Assembly: GCF_050003625.1 (NCBI RefSeq)
Contig: NC_134398.1
Span: 115,048,145-115,112,144 of the forward strand
Direction of reading: 5' to 3'
Length of the DNA stretch: 64,000 nt
Origin: Haematobia irritans
Lineage: Eukaryota > Arthropoda > Insecta > Diptera > Muscidae
Shown here: piece by piece, positions 47,717 to 60,066 of the stretch
Layout of the letters: each line of letters starts with the position of its first letter
Position numbering within the stretch: position 1 is the stretch's first letter
The notes under the pieces: model-generated
Database searches by the model: none
Told to the model about the DNA's origin: nothing
What the model saw: only the letters and a program-made list of their open reading frames with translations
Position numbers and translations under genes: made by a program

Positions 47717-48801
47717 CACTGAAAAAACAATGAACCCACCAGGAAGAAAACTTTTGATTAATTTTAGAAAATTTTGAATATTTTTAGAAATTTTTAACTA
47801 AACAGTATTACAAGCGCTGTCATCGCGCCGATATCACAAAAATAAGTAAATATTTTTCGACAAATTCACAAAAATTTATTAGACATAAATAATTTTTTTC
47901 ACTTTTTAAAGAAAATTTTGTAGTTTGAAGGAAAAAATTAGAGTTCAAAATTGCAAGAATGTCTTTAGTGACATACGAAGTTCATAATGGACGCTTTTGT
48001 AGTAAAATTTACAAATTTGAAGAAATAATGAACTACCCAGCAAAAAAATCGTCGCCAAAAAAGTAATGAAAATGTTATTTTTGGATCCGGAAGTGGTGCA
48101 AAATTGACGCAGAATCGATGAATTTAACATGGGCTTGTCATAGGACAGAAGTCCTCCATTTCAACAGCCGTTGCACTGAATTTGCATCACTTCTTTAGGT
48201 GTGATCCAAATTCAATGTTTTGGATGTATATTAAAAAATTCTGTGATATTTTGTGAAATAAATAATTTTTATAATTTTTTATAATTTTTAATGGATTCTA
48301 ACGCTTGTCGGAAACGTTTGACCTCAAATATTTTCAAAAATTCACAATTTTTTCAGATTGGATTTAGCATTTTTTTCGAAAAAATTTAAATGATTTGTAC
48401 CATTTTATGAATTCTTACTCTGGTTTTAACCTATTTGAAACAAAAAAACTTTAAATTACCTATTAAAAGTATGAAAAAATCAAGATATAAAAAATTGAAT
48501 TAAAATAACTTCCTTGGTAGTTAAAATAAAGAACATCACTGGGAGTGCATCCTCTGGAAGTGCTTTTAAAGTTGTGCATTTGGAAGAACTTCCAAATTTT
48601 TTTGCTGGGTACTTTATGACAAATACGAATTTATTAAATCTCTAACTTATGTATAATTTTTTCCCGTCTTTTACTTCATTTAACTAACTAACGCAAAAAA
48701 TTATTAGAGTAAATGAATCTTTCACCAAATATAATAAGTTCATGAACTAAAATATAGTTAAATTGGCTTTAGTGCAATAGTGAGTTCACTTTTTTTGAGT
48801 G
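47717..48801. mobile_element. MITE family A, copy 2, carrying a nested MITE
   Basis: Ends CACTGAAAAAACAATGAACC and CACTTTTTTTGAGTG, with TA at 47715-47716 and 48802-48803. It is in reverse orientation to 38927-39443. Removing the 48036-48609 insertion leaves about 510 bp, the same length as copy 1. Confidence 0.8.
48036..48609. mobile_element. nested MITE with CCCAGCAAAAAAAT ends
   Basis: Perfect 14-bp terminal inverted repeats, CCCAGCAAAAAAAT and ATTTTTTTGCTGGG, flanked by TA at 48034-48035 and 48610-48611. Family A copy 1 has a single TA at the matching place (GAACTATTTTG on its complement), so the TA duplication is demonstrated by comparison with an empty site. 574 bp, non-coding. Confidence 0.88.
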
Positions 48802-48803
48802 TA

Positions 48804-49817
48804 GGCTAACTTAACTTAACCCTCAAAAAATTAAGTCATCGCAATTATCTATCTACAATAACTTTTCAATTCAGTTATAATGCATTTCAAATGGTGATTC
48901 TCTTTATCGCATTATTGCATTTGCATTTCCCAACACAATAATCGAAAGTGCAACACCACCATCTGAAGTTTTCATTCTCAATCATAAACCACTCACCACT
49001 GCTTTTCAGTTCTCGCCTTCATAGTATTAATAATAATAATCATAATCATGATTATTATCCTCATTTTTTCTTTAAAGCAAGCACATTTCCCTCAGCACGA
49101 TCCTCCTCGATAAGTGGTTGAGTTTATTATTTTATTATATAAAAAAATGCACTAACTTATAATACCCTGTTCCACAGTGTGGCGCAGGGTATAAAAACTG
49201 AGCAATATTAAAAGCGTTTGTTTCATGATGGTGTGGGTGATTGCCGTCAGACATAGACTCAGAACCACCACCAACTATCTGAAAGCACTAATAAAAATGG
49301 TCGATGCAACCTCATCCTCTATGGAGTATTGGGATGATTAATTAAAAATTATGTGCATTCTCTTTTATGTTTCTTTTATTAAAGAACTTGAAATGCTTGG
49401 GAGTTTTTGTTGATGTTTTTTTGGTGATTTTAAAAACAAAAACTCGAATTGGTTTGGGCTCTGGCCTGCTGGCTGTCCTATGCAAATTTCTTAAAATTAA
49501 TTTGAACGTTAAGCTTCCGTATGACGATGTCTTCACAAAAAAGGAACACAATTGAATTACAAATACATTATGGCTGCTATTGCCATACATTTTTGAATAA
49601 TACAAATTTATGGTTTTTTAACCCGAAGAGACATCTATAAGGCATACAAGGGAGATTTGTGGACACTTAGTAATTCACAAAAAAAAAATGCCAAGTCAAT
49701 TTTTATATTTATGCATATAAGCCAAGAAAATGAAAAACATTTTCTATATCACAGAAGTAATTAATTTACTACAAAAATTTAAATAAAACATTATACTTAG
49801 ATTGTCTTCTCTCAACA
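48804..49817. other. non-coding stretch with one terminal-type hairpin
   Basis: No gene recognised. AATACCCTG (49161-49169) and CAGGGTATAAAA (49185-49196) form an inverted repeat around 15 nt, like the two ends of the ACCCTCCACCAT element brought together without an interior. Confidence 0.45.
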
Positions 49818-50080
49818 GAAAAAAATAACTGCGCAGTTTTTCCAATTAAAATTTTAATTGAATTTTAAAAATTTTCTATTAAAAATACAATTGATTTCAC
49901 TATTTTTGTAATTAAAATAAGAACCAATCACAAAATTAAGAGTATGCAACTTTTTTTAATTGAAGTTGGTGATTGATACTATCATTTATGTGATTGAAGA
50001 AATTTCAATTAAATATCGATTGGATCGAGAATTTCGTGATTAAAGACAAAAAATATTTTTTTTTGTATTTAATCATTTTT
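49818..50080. mobile_element. AT-rich MITE relic, same family as 3790
   Basis: It starts CAGAAAAAAATAACTGCGCAG and contains GTGATTGATACTATC and GAAGAAATTTCAATT, as does 3790-4197. The right end is lost in AT-rich sequence. Confidence 0.4.
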
Positions 50081-53000
50081 TTATGCAAAAACCATAGAAA
50101 AGAAAAATAGGTATTTTCTCAATGTTATTGAATGTAATTTATTATAACTTAATTGTTATTATTTAACTACATTCAGTTTTAATAATTTGAATTTAATTTT
50201 ATTTTCAATTAATTTCCACTTTAATTTAATTAATTTATACTTATTTAAATAAAACGTATTTATTTACTTTAGTATTTATTTAATTTAATATGATTATGGT
50301 AATGTACTTTTTAATAAAACTTAATTTGATTGCGGTAAATATGTTATAGCATAATTTAATTAAACTAAAGTAAATTGATCCTGTTTTTATCTACTCTTAT
50401 TTATTTTGACAACATTTAATTTTTTGTAATCAATTTCTTTAATTTAATTCAATGCATATATAAATTTAATATAAACTGCAATAAATTATTATGACAAACA
50501 AGTGACATTCACGAACCATGGTTTGTTCCATAGGGTAGTAATTTAGACACAAAATTTGAGAAATTGGCCAAGGACTCTATGAATTAGAGAAGGTCGTATT
50601 TTGAAATTTTTTTACAAATTGCTCCTAGTAACTATTGTTCCGAGAGACGGTGGTCGATTTCGGTTTTCTAAGAAGAAATGTTATCGTAGTGCGATTTTTA
50701 AATTTAAAAAAGCTATTTTAAATTTATTGCTAATTCATAACAATATGAGGGAACCTAAGTCCAAAAGTTTTGTTAATTTCGTTTTTATTTTGCAACCAAA
50801 TTCGAAAATGTTGCACTATTTATAAGATTCGAAATTGCTATAAAAGTCTTTCCTTCAAACTTTTAATTCTGTTTTCATCTAAATTTCCAACAACTTTTGT
50901 AGCTTCATATCAAACCTTTCATTATTAATTTTTGGGGTTTTCATTTTGGACGTTATTTTGATTTAAAAAATTCACAATGTTTGTAGGAAGGGCTATTTTA
51001 TGGTGATTACGAATCTAATCAAAAGAGCAAAGAGAAACACTGTCGGAATTGGATGCAAAATATAAAATACCATAGATTTTAAATTTCGGATGCCTCACAA
51101 TATTATGAATTCACCATACCTTTCTAATGACATTATTATTTTGGGCAGAAGTACAATGAAGGAAAAATAATAAAATTGGACTCTTTCTATCTCAGAGACC
51201 GATCTCGTTGAAATTTCGTATCTAAACTGCTATCCTAAAGAACGTCCTGATCACAAGTTATTTCATTTAATTTATTTTAATTGTTTTAATTAATTGGCTT
51301 TAATATGATTTTATTTAATATATTATAATCAGTTTACCTTTATTATTTAAATTTAATTTAGTAAAAAAACTGGCTCTTGATATTTCTCAGTTATAATCTA
51401 ATCCAACACTACTCCAACAAACATGAAAATGATAACATTAGAATTTAATATAATAACTAAAACAAATTTTATATTCTTCACAAAACAATGGAAACAAAAG
51501 AACCCTCATCAAATGGTTGTTACATTCAAGTTGGCATTTGAAATTTGTTTAAAATTAGGCGGCTAAAAAATCTTTGCCACCGTGAGGAACATAGCTTCGC
51601 AATGGCCAGAAGCCAGCACGACCCGCAGTAAGTGTCGGATCAGAAAGCCTCTCATGAAGCGTATAACACGCTTGTGGAATAATAATAAAAAACACAAAGA
51701 AACAAAAAAATATATAATCATAAAATTTCGTTTATGATTTAACCATTCATTGTGGGGACGTGCGTGAGTAAGTGGCTTGGGGAGGGTAGCCATGCTCGTA
51801 ATTTTAACAAATTATGGAGACCATCTCATGGAAGAATTTATATCACACAGCATACCTACCTACCTATCTATACCACATAAAACAGACACATTTTTTGTGC
51901 TCCCCAACACTTTTATCTAATTGTTGAGGTAGCAGATAAACTTTTTATCTTGGCCAGTAATGGATGTTCGTTTGCCATAATTAGAATGCTGCTTTACTGG
52001 GTGAGTGGCTGGTAAGCGGAGAGCAGGATGGAACCTAGTTCACATATGGCCGCAACACTGCCTGGGCTTTGTGTTGGGGTCGGGAGGGGGCCGACTTGGT
52101 AAACAGCGACGACAAATATCCACAATACAATGGCAATTTAATGGACATAATCCCAATGACCTTTCGATAAGAAGCGCTTGTGATGGCCGGTCGCTGCTTG
52201 TCTTAATTACCCTCCATCCACGGAAACTTCACAACAGAATTGATCTATGGATGGCTGGCATTAGTACTAGGTCTTTCATATATCGCTCAAATTTAAGTTA
52301 ATTTCTTTGTTTGTTCTTTGGGTCGGCTGTTCGTTGGGTTTGTCCGTCCAGCCATTGGTGCGTCGATCTCTCTCGCTATGGTCTTTTTGCGTTTAATAAA
52401 TTATACTAAATTCCAGAAGCCAGCAGTACCATCACAAAACGACAACAACTGATGTCTTTCTTAACACAGAAAAGATGAAGCAGTAGCCACACATGTGGCA
52501 GAAGGAAACAACCGAAAAAATAAAACATACGACGGACGGACGGACAGACGTGCAAATAAAGAGCGGCGGATAATCGCTCTTCAAAAAACAAAAAAAAAAA
52601 TAATAACAAAAAAAGAACAACGTAAATTTTTTTAGTAAATAGCGGCTAAAAGGCTGAATCGTTTTCCCTTTTTGCAGTTGTTTTTTTTTTTTTTTTTTTT
52701 TTGAAAGCACAGCAAAAAATCTTGGATTATCTTCATTTTTTGTGGCATTGTTTAAGGGGTTCAGATGGTCGTTTTGTGGCCACATCTTTTGTCTAATTTT
52801 GTATGCGTATCATGTTAGTAGGGATTCAAAGCGGCCAATTGTTTTACCCCCAGAGCCCAATCGCATAAAGGAGTACAACTTCGACACACACATACGTGGC
52901 TGCTGATGCGGATGTTGTTACTGCGGCTGGAATTCAGGGCTTTATGCCAATACCAAAAACAGCAATCAAAATCTTTGGTCCGGTTCCTGTTGTAACGAAC

Positions 53001-53621
53001 CCCTACGTGTACAAATCTCAATGTATATACAAATGTATTGAGCATACAGAAGGTGCCAAATATTGGTATGGAGCTGGATGTACTCTATTCTTTGATATCG
53101 ACGTAGCAAAGAATCCAGTTAACAACAAAATAATACGATTGAAAATATTCTTGCCTGTATTCCTTATAAAATTCAATTTTGTCCAGTTTTTGTGTACCCT
53201 GTGTATTCCTAAAAATACAACCCTACTCGTATATGTGTGTGTGTATGTGGGTAGAATAGTTGTTTCTGTATGACTGACTTAATGTTGTTTTGTGGTCAAT
53301 ACACTGATTGGCTTTTCATTTGATTTGTTGCTGTAGTTAGTTGTTGTAGATGTTGTTTTTTCTGTTCCTACACTCTTCTTCTTATTCTGTGTCCTCGGTT
53401 GCCTTTGATTTAGCTCAAAGGGTACAAACACGTACCCAATAACAACTAATACAACAACAGAGACACGAACTATTAGATGTAAAGTAGTGATGGGAAACGT
53501 GGTAAAATTGTACAATTTTCAATACAGGTAGAGGTGGCGGAATTTGAGCATTTCTACAATGGAGCATTTTTATTTGTGTTTTTGTTAATTGTTCTTGTGT
53601 TTTTAAGAATAAAATTTTTAT
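50081..53621. other. non-coding stretch
   Basis: Very AT-rich to about 51500, then more mixed to 53600. Poly-T of about 23 near 52680-52702. Frame 52896-53273 (125 codons) starts at GTG and overlaps a minus frame; I see no motif in either. Confidence 0.5.
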
Positions 53622-53989
53622 GTCCTGTTCCTGTATATCGAACGAAAACCAGTTCGAAAGAAAGGCAGTCACTCGAATTCGAATGAATTTGGGTTTTTCT
53701 ATTTTGTTCCTGTATATCGAACGAAAGCTTTCTTTCGTATTCCAAACGAAAGAAAATTGATTTTTGTTCTTCTATTTCGAAAGGCAAGTCACTTCATATT
53801 TTGTTGTCGAGCAATAAACGAACATATACAATAAGTGTCAAGAAAAAAGTAAAAACATTGTTAACATTTGAATGAATTATCAGGCCAAAAATTTGAAAAT
53901 ACTCATATTTGATATTCAATGTATTCTCATACAATCGAGTGACTGCCTTTCTTTCGAATGGGTTTTCGTTCGATATACAGGAACAGGGC
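53622..53989. repeat. inverted repeat with ~55-bp arms
   Basis: Left arm 53622-53677 (GTCCTGTTCCTGTATATCGA onward) and right arm 53935-53989 are inverted copies with only a few mismatches. A third, partial copy in direct orientation lies at 53700-53760 (GTTCCTGTATATCGAACGAA), with palindromes such as CGAAAGCTTTCTTTCG. It looks like a small foldback element; ends and duplication are not resolved. Confidence 0.65.
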
Positions 53990-55681
53990 ATTAAAATGCA
54001 TTTTGGTCGATTGGGAATTGATAAATTTAAGCTATACCAATACAACCATTTTATGAATTTTTGCTTTATACTAATTAAAAACAAATTGAATATGGAAATA
54101 AACTTAATTTTGGTTCTCATTTTTGCTCACGACAATATAAAGTTCAATATAAAGCAGATACATTAACTCAATTGATGCGCAGTTTCTTGTGTCTCTAGAT
54201 TTTGGCATGACTTTACTTTTGTGTTTGTTTTCATTTAAAATTTGGATTATTTCAGGAAACGTAATCGCGAAAATAAAGCGATTTTCAACTCGAAAAACGA
54301 ACAGAATACAAATCTTGAAATATAATTTAGTTTAATGGAATTGTAACTTATTTATGTTTTTTTTTTTAATTATTGTTTATATTTTAAATTAATTTTTTTA
54401 TTGCTTTATAATTTTCTTGAGATCAATATATTCACAATTAAATCAAACAGTGAAATCCCATTGATCAAGTTAATTCAGTTTAATCTAACTCATTTTAATA
54501 TAATATAATAACAGCATTTATAATATTGAAAATAAATTAATTTGTTTAATTCTTATAATATTTGGAGTCCATATATATTAAAAAAATGTAAATTTAATTT
54601 ATATAAATTCAAATAATTTAATTATTTGATTTATTGTTTGGAGTCCCTACGTATTTGGTTTAATTATTTTAAATTGATTTATTAAATTAGTTAATTACAA
54701 AATAACTTTTTTAAAATTCAATTTATATTAAATTTTAGTATTAGTTATTTTAACTTCTGTTACATTTATGTAATTGTATTAGATCATAGACCAAGGAAGG
54801 TATAGACATCTCAAGTGAATTCACGGCGCTGTAGTTTGTCTGCACACCGAAGAGGGCTCTTTTTCGTCTGCAATAGAGTGATTTTTTACTTTGGCTTTAA
54901 TTTGGAAAGAATCCTTTGTTTTCTTGATAAAACACCAAATATTGTAAAAGCATATAAAATTGTATACATTCACACCTTTTTTTGTAATGCAAATTGACTG
55001 ATTTGTACGGTAATTCTCGTTTTCAAAGAAAGAAATTCAGTCACTTCACTGCGCAATTGAGTGGAATGACTGCGCACTGCAAATAAACAAAACCATGGTG
55101 AATTGGCAAGGTACGTCTCTATTTTAATTGGTCTATGATTAGATTACAAGCCATTATTATTAGTATTTTGGTACAGAAAAATATTTTCAATATCCCATCA
55201 CTGATAAGCATATAAGCTAAGCATATAAAGGCGATATTCAGAAAACTAAAAAAGACAAGAAAACTGCATGGAACTATGAATATAAAGAAGAAGAAGACAA
55301 CTTCTACAAGATCCAGGATGGCTATACTGCTTCTTAACAAATTTCTTTACTGCCATGGGGCAATGGTCTTACCGATACGTACGTCATGTGATGAATTCGT
55401 AATGTCTGGTTGTATTTTTGACAATTTATGTATGTATGGCTTACATGCTGATACAAACTCTCTTTAAATATACCATCTTTTTAACTCGTTAGACATCAAC
55501 ATTTGGAAAAACCATACCTAAGCGTAATTGCGTAGAAGAGTTAACGAATTTTAAACTCAGACAATTTTTTTAGTCATTCAGAGAAAAAATTACTTCGTAT
55601 TCAAGTTATCGATCGGACTAACATTGGAATTGCTTTTGTTATAAGTAGACTACTTTATATCGATAAAGAAAACCCAGAATG
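53990..55681. other. non-coding stretch
   Basis: AT-rich, especially 54340-54780. No gene recognised. Confidence 0.5.
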
Positions 55682-55697
55682 CATTTGATATTAGAAT

Positions 55698-55770
55698 AGG
55701 TTAGGTGGCAGCCCGATGTATCGGGCTCACTTAGACTATTCAGTCCATTGTGATACCACATTGGTGAACT
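55698..55770 (-). mobile_element. 5'-truncated SINE with target duplication
   Basis: AGGTTAGGTGGCAGCCCGAT to CACATTGGTGAACT is the tail-side end of the SINE. It is flanked by CATTTGATATTAGAAT (55682-55697) and CATTTGATATTGAAT (55771-55785), a ~15-bp duplication with one indel. The breakpoint is practically the same as in 15508-15581. Confidence 0.8.
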
Positions 55771-55785
55771 CATTTGATATTGAAT

Positions 55786-57240
55786 CTTGAATAGTTATGG
55801 TTTTAGGTGTAAGATTTTTAGTGTTATAGACTTTATTTTGTAATTTTTCTAGTCAATTGTTAAATTTCAATTATTTCAGTGAAAATCGTCAAACACAGGG
55901 TACAGTCTCAATGGATAAATTTTTGAACAAATCGAGTGTTAAATCTTAAATCTGTTAAATCTTTTCGCAGAGACATCGTTTTAAAGTGTTGTCAAATATT
56001 ATTTTCAGTTAAAACCTACATTAACACCAACAATTACTATCCAGAAAATGATCGACATTTTGCAGTGAACATAATTAGCCATATTATCCTTTGGTCCGAA
56101 TGTTAACAATACGCCATATTTAAATGGACAAACCACTTTGGTTTAGTGAATTTGAAATGCCTACAGTATTTTTTAGTGTAGCAATGCTGTCTATGTTTCT
56201 GGGGTTATTTATCATGTAAACTTTTATAAACATGCAATGTTTTTTCAAATTGTTGTTGTTTCATTTTCTTCATTTTTCTCTCTCCTGCTATGGATTTTTT
56301 TATGTCCAACCACCCAAAAGTTTATTCAGTTTTGGTGAGGTTTTGTGGTTTTAAATTTTCTCGGGAGTTCTAGGCTATGTTGATGGGGTCACTGTTGGTC
56401 CAAAGGAAAACAAATTCACACAATACCAACCACAGGGCGGGAATAATAAATCAATTAAATTTCAAAGTTTTTTTTTGCTGTGTGTGTTTTGTTTTCTGCA
56501 GATGATGGTTTTTATTGCGAGTAAAAAATATTTTTTATTTATTCTTCCTTTTTTCACACAGAACAATAACAACAATAATTATAAGAAAAGCAGAAAGTAT
56601 CATCATCATTATTATCTCGAGCAGTATCATCAGCATCATCCTGATTGAGATCACAACAAGAATTGCTGACAATTTCATTATTTATTTAAATTTAAAATGG
56701 CATATTTGGTTCCATTTGGCTTTATCTGTTTCGAAGCATTTTAGGAAATTTGAAAATTTATGAACACGCTCACAAAACTGTCAAAATTCCTTTTGTATTT
56801 TACATTCTATGCAAAGATAAACGTAAACAAGTATTCCCAGAACAGAAGCAAACCTAGACTATTCATAAATACAAACGAAGAATAACTTGATGGAAGAAGA
56901 AGTTGTTAACAAAAGTTCGTTTTGGAGAAAACCATGCTGGTTGAATTGTTGACCTATCTATTGCTATGCAACTGAGTAGATACCCAAAGATGGGTAAATA
57001 TATTGAAAAAATCCATATGAAAGTGTAAGCAAGTAGAAATTCAGTTGCACAGATTTCAAAGTTCCTCTAAACTACAAGTATTTCAAATAAATAATACACT
57101 AAATATTTAAACCCATTGATATAAACTCATATTTAGCGAAATATATTGGCCTGTTATAGTAAACAATTTAAACTAATCTTTGGAAATTAATTTATAGAAA
57201 TTAAGTCCAAATAATTGAAAATAATATTTTTATATATATA
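55786..57240. other. non-coding stretch
   Basis: No gene recognised. ATCATC-type runs near 56600-56640 account for the frame 56515-56763. Confidence 0.5.
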
Positions 57241-58009
57241 CACTGTTAGAAAAATATGTTTTTCATATGTTCCGGTATAAACAAAATGTGTTTCGGGCAC
57301 AATTTTTAAAAACAATATATTTAAGTGCAAACATGTAATGTTCCTAAACTAACACAAAATGTTTGGGACACATATTTTAATGTGTTAGAATATATTATGT
57401 TTGGGCCATGAATGTTTCATAAAAATAATATGTGTGAATGTATACATATATGAATTTACAAATTTCGAGTAAACATATATATGTTGTGATAAGTTATTCA
57501 GAGAGCGACAGAGAGAGAGAGAGTTAGTATAGAGAAAGAAATAGAGATGGAAACCAGGAGGGTTGAATAAAAAGATATCAACATAACACAGCGAGAATGA
57601 AATGAGAGCAATTTCTGTGAAACCGCTTGTATGTAGTTTCGGAAAACTGTTTCATGATAAGGCCAAAAATGTAATATGCTAAGTCTGAATATTATTTAAT
57701 TTGAATATTAGAATGAGTATTCGGAATAAAGAGAATAGACATTCGGAACCAAGAGAATAGACATTTGAAAAAAAACACAGCATATTTGTATTACAGAAAA
57801 AGATGCGAAGAACTCAAAAATTTCGTGGAAGTGAAAATTATCTGAGGAAATGAGCACAATCTTCTTTGAGGAATTCAAAATGCTTCCAAACATATAATAT
57901 GCTCACATAAAACAAACATATTAATGTTTCGGCAGTATCCAATAATATATGCGCTTCCTGCAAAATATGTTTGGAACATATGTTAGAGAAGCTATTTTTT
58001 TTGAGAGTG
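57241..58009. mobile_element. TA-flanked MITE with TGTTTGGGACA motifs
   Basis: Starts CACTGTTAGAAAAATATG and ends TTTTTTTTGAGAGTG, next to TA at 57239-57240 and 58010-58011. Terminal repeats are short and imperfect. The motifs AATATGTTTGG/AAATGTTTGGGACA and their complements recur towards both ends (57356, 57395, 57886, 57963). GAGAGAGAGAGAG at about 57508. Non-coding. Confidence 0.55.
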
Positions 58010-58011
58010 TA

Positions 58012-58659
58012 TTATATAATTAATCTAATAAATTAATTTGGTATAATTTTATACCACTTGAGCACCGCATTCCACAACTATCGCCTATATATGCCAAAAA
58101 TGGGAAGTAAAATTATTATTTATTATTTATTAATTAAAAATGAAAAATGAAAAATATATAAAAAGAAGCCAATGAGACTTATCCATGGCAGCTGATATCA
58201 ATTGTCTTTGGGGTGCAATAAAGCAGAATGTTGTACGAATAATTTTCGTTTTTTCAATCAATGGTGGAGATTTGTAATTTAACTTTCACCGCATATTTGT
58301 TTACCTTACAGGATGTTTTATTCTAATAGTTTCAAATAGTAAGGAAACCCAACTATGGAAATTTAACACTAGTTTTCGGCTTATGCCTGAACAAATCTAA
58401 TTGTAAATCATACGTTTTTAATTATATAATTTTCTATTTTTATATACTTTAAAAGTGTTAGATATATTTCTTTGTTAATATTGTCTGAGGATTATTAAAG
58501 TTCAATATAATTTCACAGAGTTTTGTTAAAAAAATAATGTGTTTTATAGCATCATTAAAAATCAAACAATATTAACATTTTTTTTATATTCAACATCACA
58601 GTTTCTTTGACTTGCCTAAAAGAAGAGTGATAAAAATCGTTTTTTCTTTTATTCTTAAT
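58012..58659. other. non-coding spacer
   Basis: No gene or repeat recognised. Confidence 0.4.
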
Positions 58660-59870
58660 CATGCCTGTTCTGGGTCACACCGCATTGTGCACCACACTAT
58701 ACACTTTCTACACACCACACACAAAGTTACTTGTTCTGAGTCACACGTGTGAACACTTTTTTCGGACTTTTAATCGAAAAATGTGACAGCTGATTTTTTC
58801 TGCAAGCCATAATATTTGCAGACAGAAATTATAAACAAAACATATTTTGCGGGTATAAACATAAAAAATTCAAAGTAAGTGCGTAATTCAAAGCCATAAA
58901 ATGTCTGCCGGATTTTTGTTAGCAGTGAATAATGTAAGGACAAGAGCAATTTATCAAGAACAAATAAGAAGGCGGTTTCTACCTTTGTTTTGATTTGTTA
59001 TTTTTCTATCCCTCCTCAATGTTACTCATGAACAAACGATCGTCGTGTCGTTCTCGTTTTTGTTTTTGACGGCGGAGAAGTTTTTATTTTGGTTTTGGTA
59101 AAACATACATTAAAGGAAATTTAATTATAGTGGGCATAATTAACTATTCTGTTAAGTTTTTTCCCATTTGTATTGCTTAAATATTTAAAATAATATTGAA
59201 AACAAATTTTCTATCGTGGCGGCCTCCATGTGCAGAAAGATATTGGCGACGTTAGTTTTTTTTAATTTGCTCAGTGATTTGTGCACCAAGAACACTTTGA
59301 AGAATTGAAGATGTCATATTTTTCATGTAATAAATTTGGTAAAATTCACTTTTCTTAGCCCATTGATTTTGTAAAAGTTATAATTTAATTACCTTACATT
59401 TTCAAAAAGACCTTTGATTTGTTTAGGAAAGCGGATAGTATTCACAAAAATCAAAGATAATTTTGTTTAAAACGTTTTTGTGTTAACTTTTAAAAATTGT
59501 GGCAACATTATACTTTCGAACACACTGAAAATCAGCTGATTAAAACAACCCCAAAATTTATACACCAATCAGAGGAAATTTCGGTTCAAATTTTAGATGG
59601 ATTTTTAAAATCGTGGTTTCTGCCATATATAAGTGACTTTCGCAATAAAATTTGCAAATATTCATAAAAAACATATTAAAGTTTCAGAATCTGTTATTTA
59701 TTTGTTATAAAAACTTCTAACTTTGCATACGATGGCTGTACACTAAGCCTACACAAAAGAAATGTTCGTGTACATTTTCCAGGTCTATAACGGTGTATAG
59801 TGTTGGCTAGAACACCTTGTAAGTGTGACACCACACGAAAATTGTACATGTGTGTACCAGAACAGACACG
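58660..59870 (+). mobile_element. 1.2-kb TIR element, copy 1 of a direct pair
   Basis: Starts CATGCCTGTTCTGGGTCACA and ends ACCAGAACAGACACG; the ends are inverted versions of CRTGTCTGTTCTGG. Subterminal CACACTATACAC (about 58690) and its complement GTGTATAGTG (about 59798) reinforce the symmetry. It carries a 30-codon frame at 58901-58993 (MSAGFLLAVNNVRTRAIYQE, then QIRRRFLPLF) that is kept open in copy 2; this might be the remnant of a transposase N-terminus. Flanks are AAT on the left and ATT on the right. Confidence 0.7.
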
Positions 59871-59905
59871 ATTATAAAATCCTGTTCCCAGGAAAAACCC
59901 CTTAC

Positions 59906-60032
59906 CATTGTCTTCATGCTCGTCCAAAATTTGTTGATTGCTATAATCATCCATATCCAAATGTTCTTCCAACACGACCGTGTGTTGTACGTTATTACCA
60001 GCATTATAGTCTTCAGAAATATGATCAGTCAT
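59906..60032 (-). CDS. candidate first coding exon of an unidentified host gene
   Basis: On the minus strand an ATG (60030-60032) opens 42 codons, MTDHISEDYNAGNNVQHTVV then LEEHLDMDDYSNQQILDEHE and DN, ending AATG followed by the donor GTAAGG (GT at 59905-59904), phase 1. Twelve of 42 residues are Asp or Glu and none is Lys or Arg; such acidic N-termini are common in nuclear regulators, but I do not recognise the protein. Codon use is balanced and unlike the chance frames elsewhere. Only 34 bp of flanking sequence on each side separate it from the direct repeats at 58660-59870 (downstream, in the presumed intron) and 60067-61293 (upstream, where promoter and 5' UTR should be). No further exon was found downstream in the window, so it may be the first exon of a long-intron gene or a captured exon. 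Confidence 0.5.
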
Positions 60033-60066
60033 AGTGTCCTCTCTTTCAGTCTCCTTTTTAGTTATT

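Noticed and set aside
52896..53273. Frame of 125 codons beginning at GTG
   Set aside because: No ATG, no recognisable domain, and a minus-strand frame covers the same bases.
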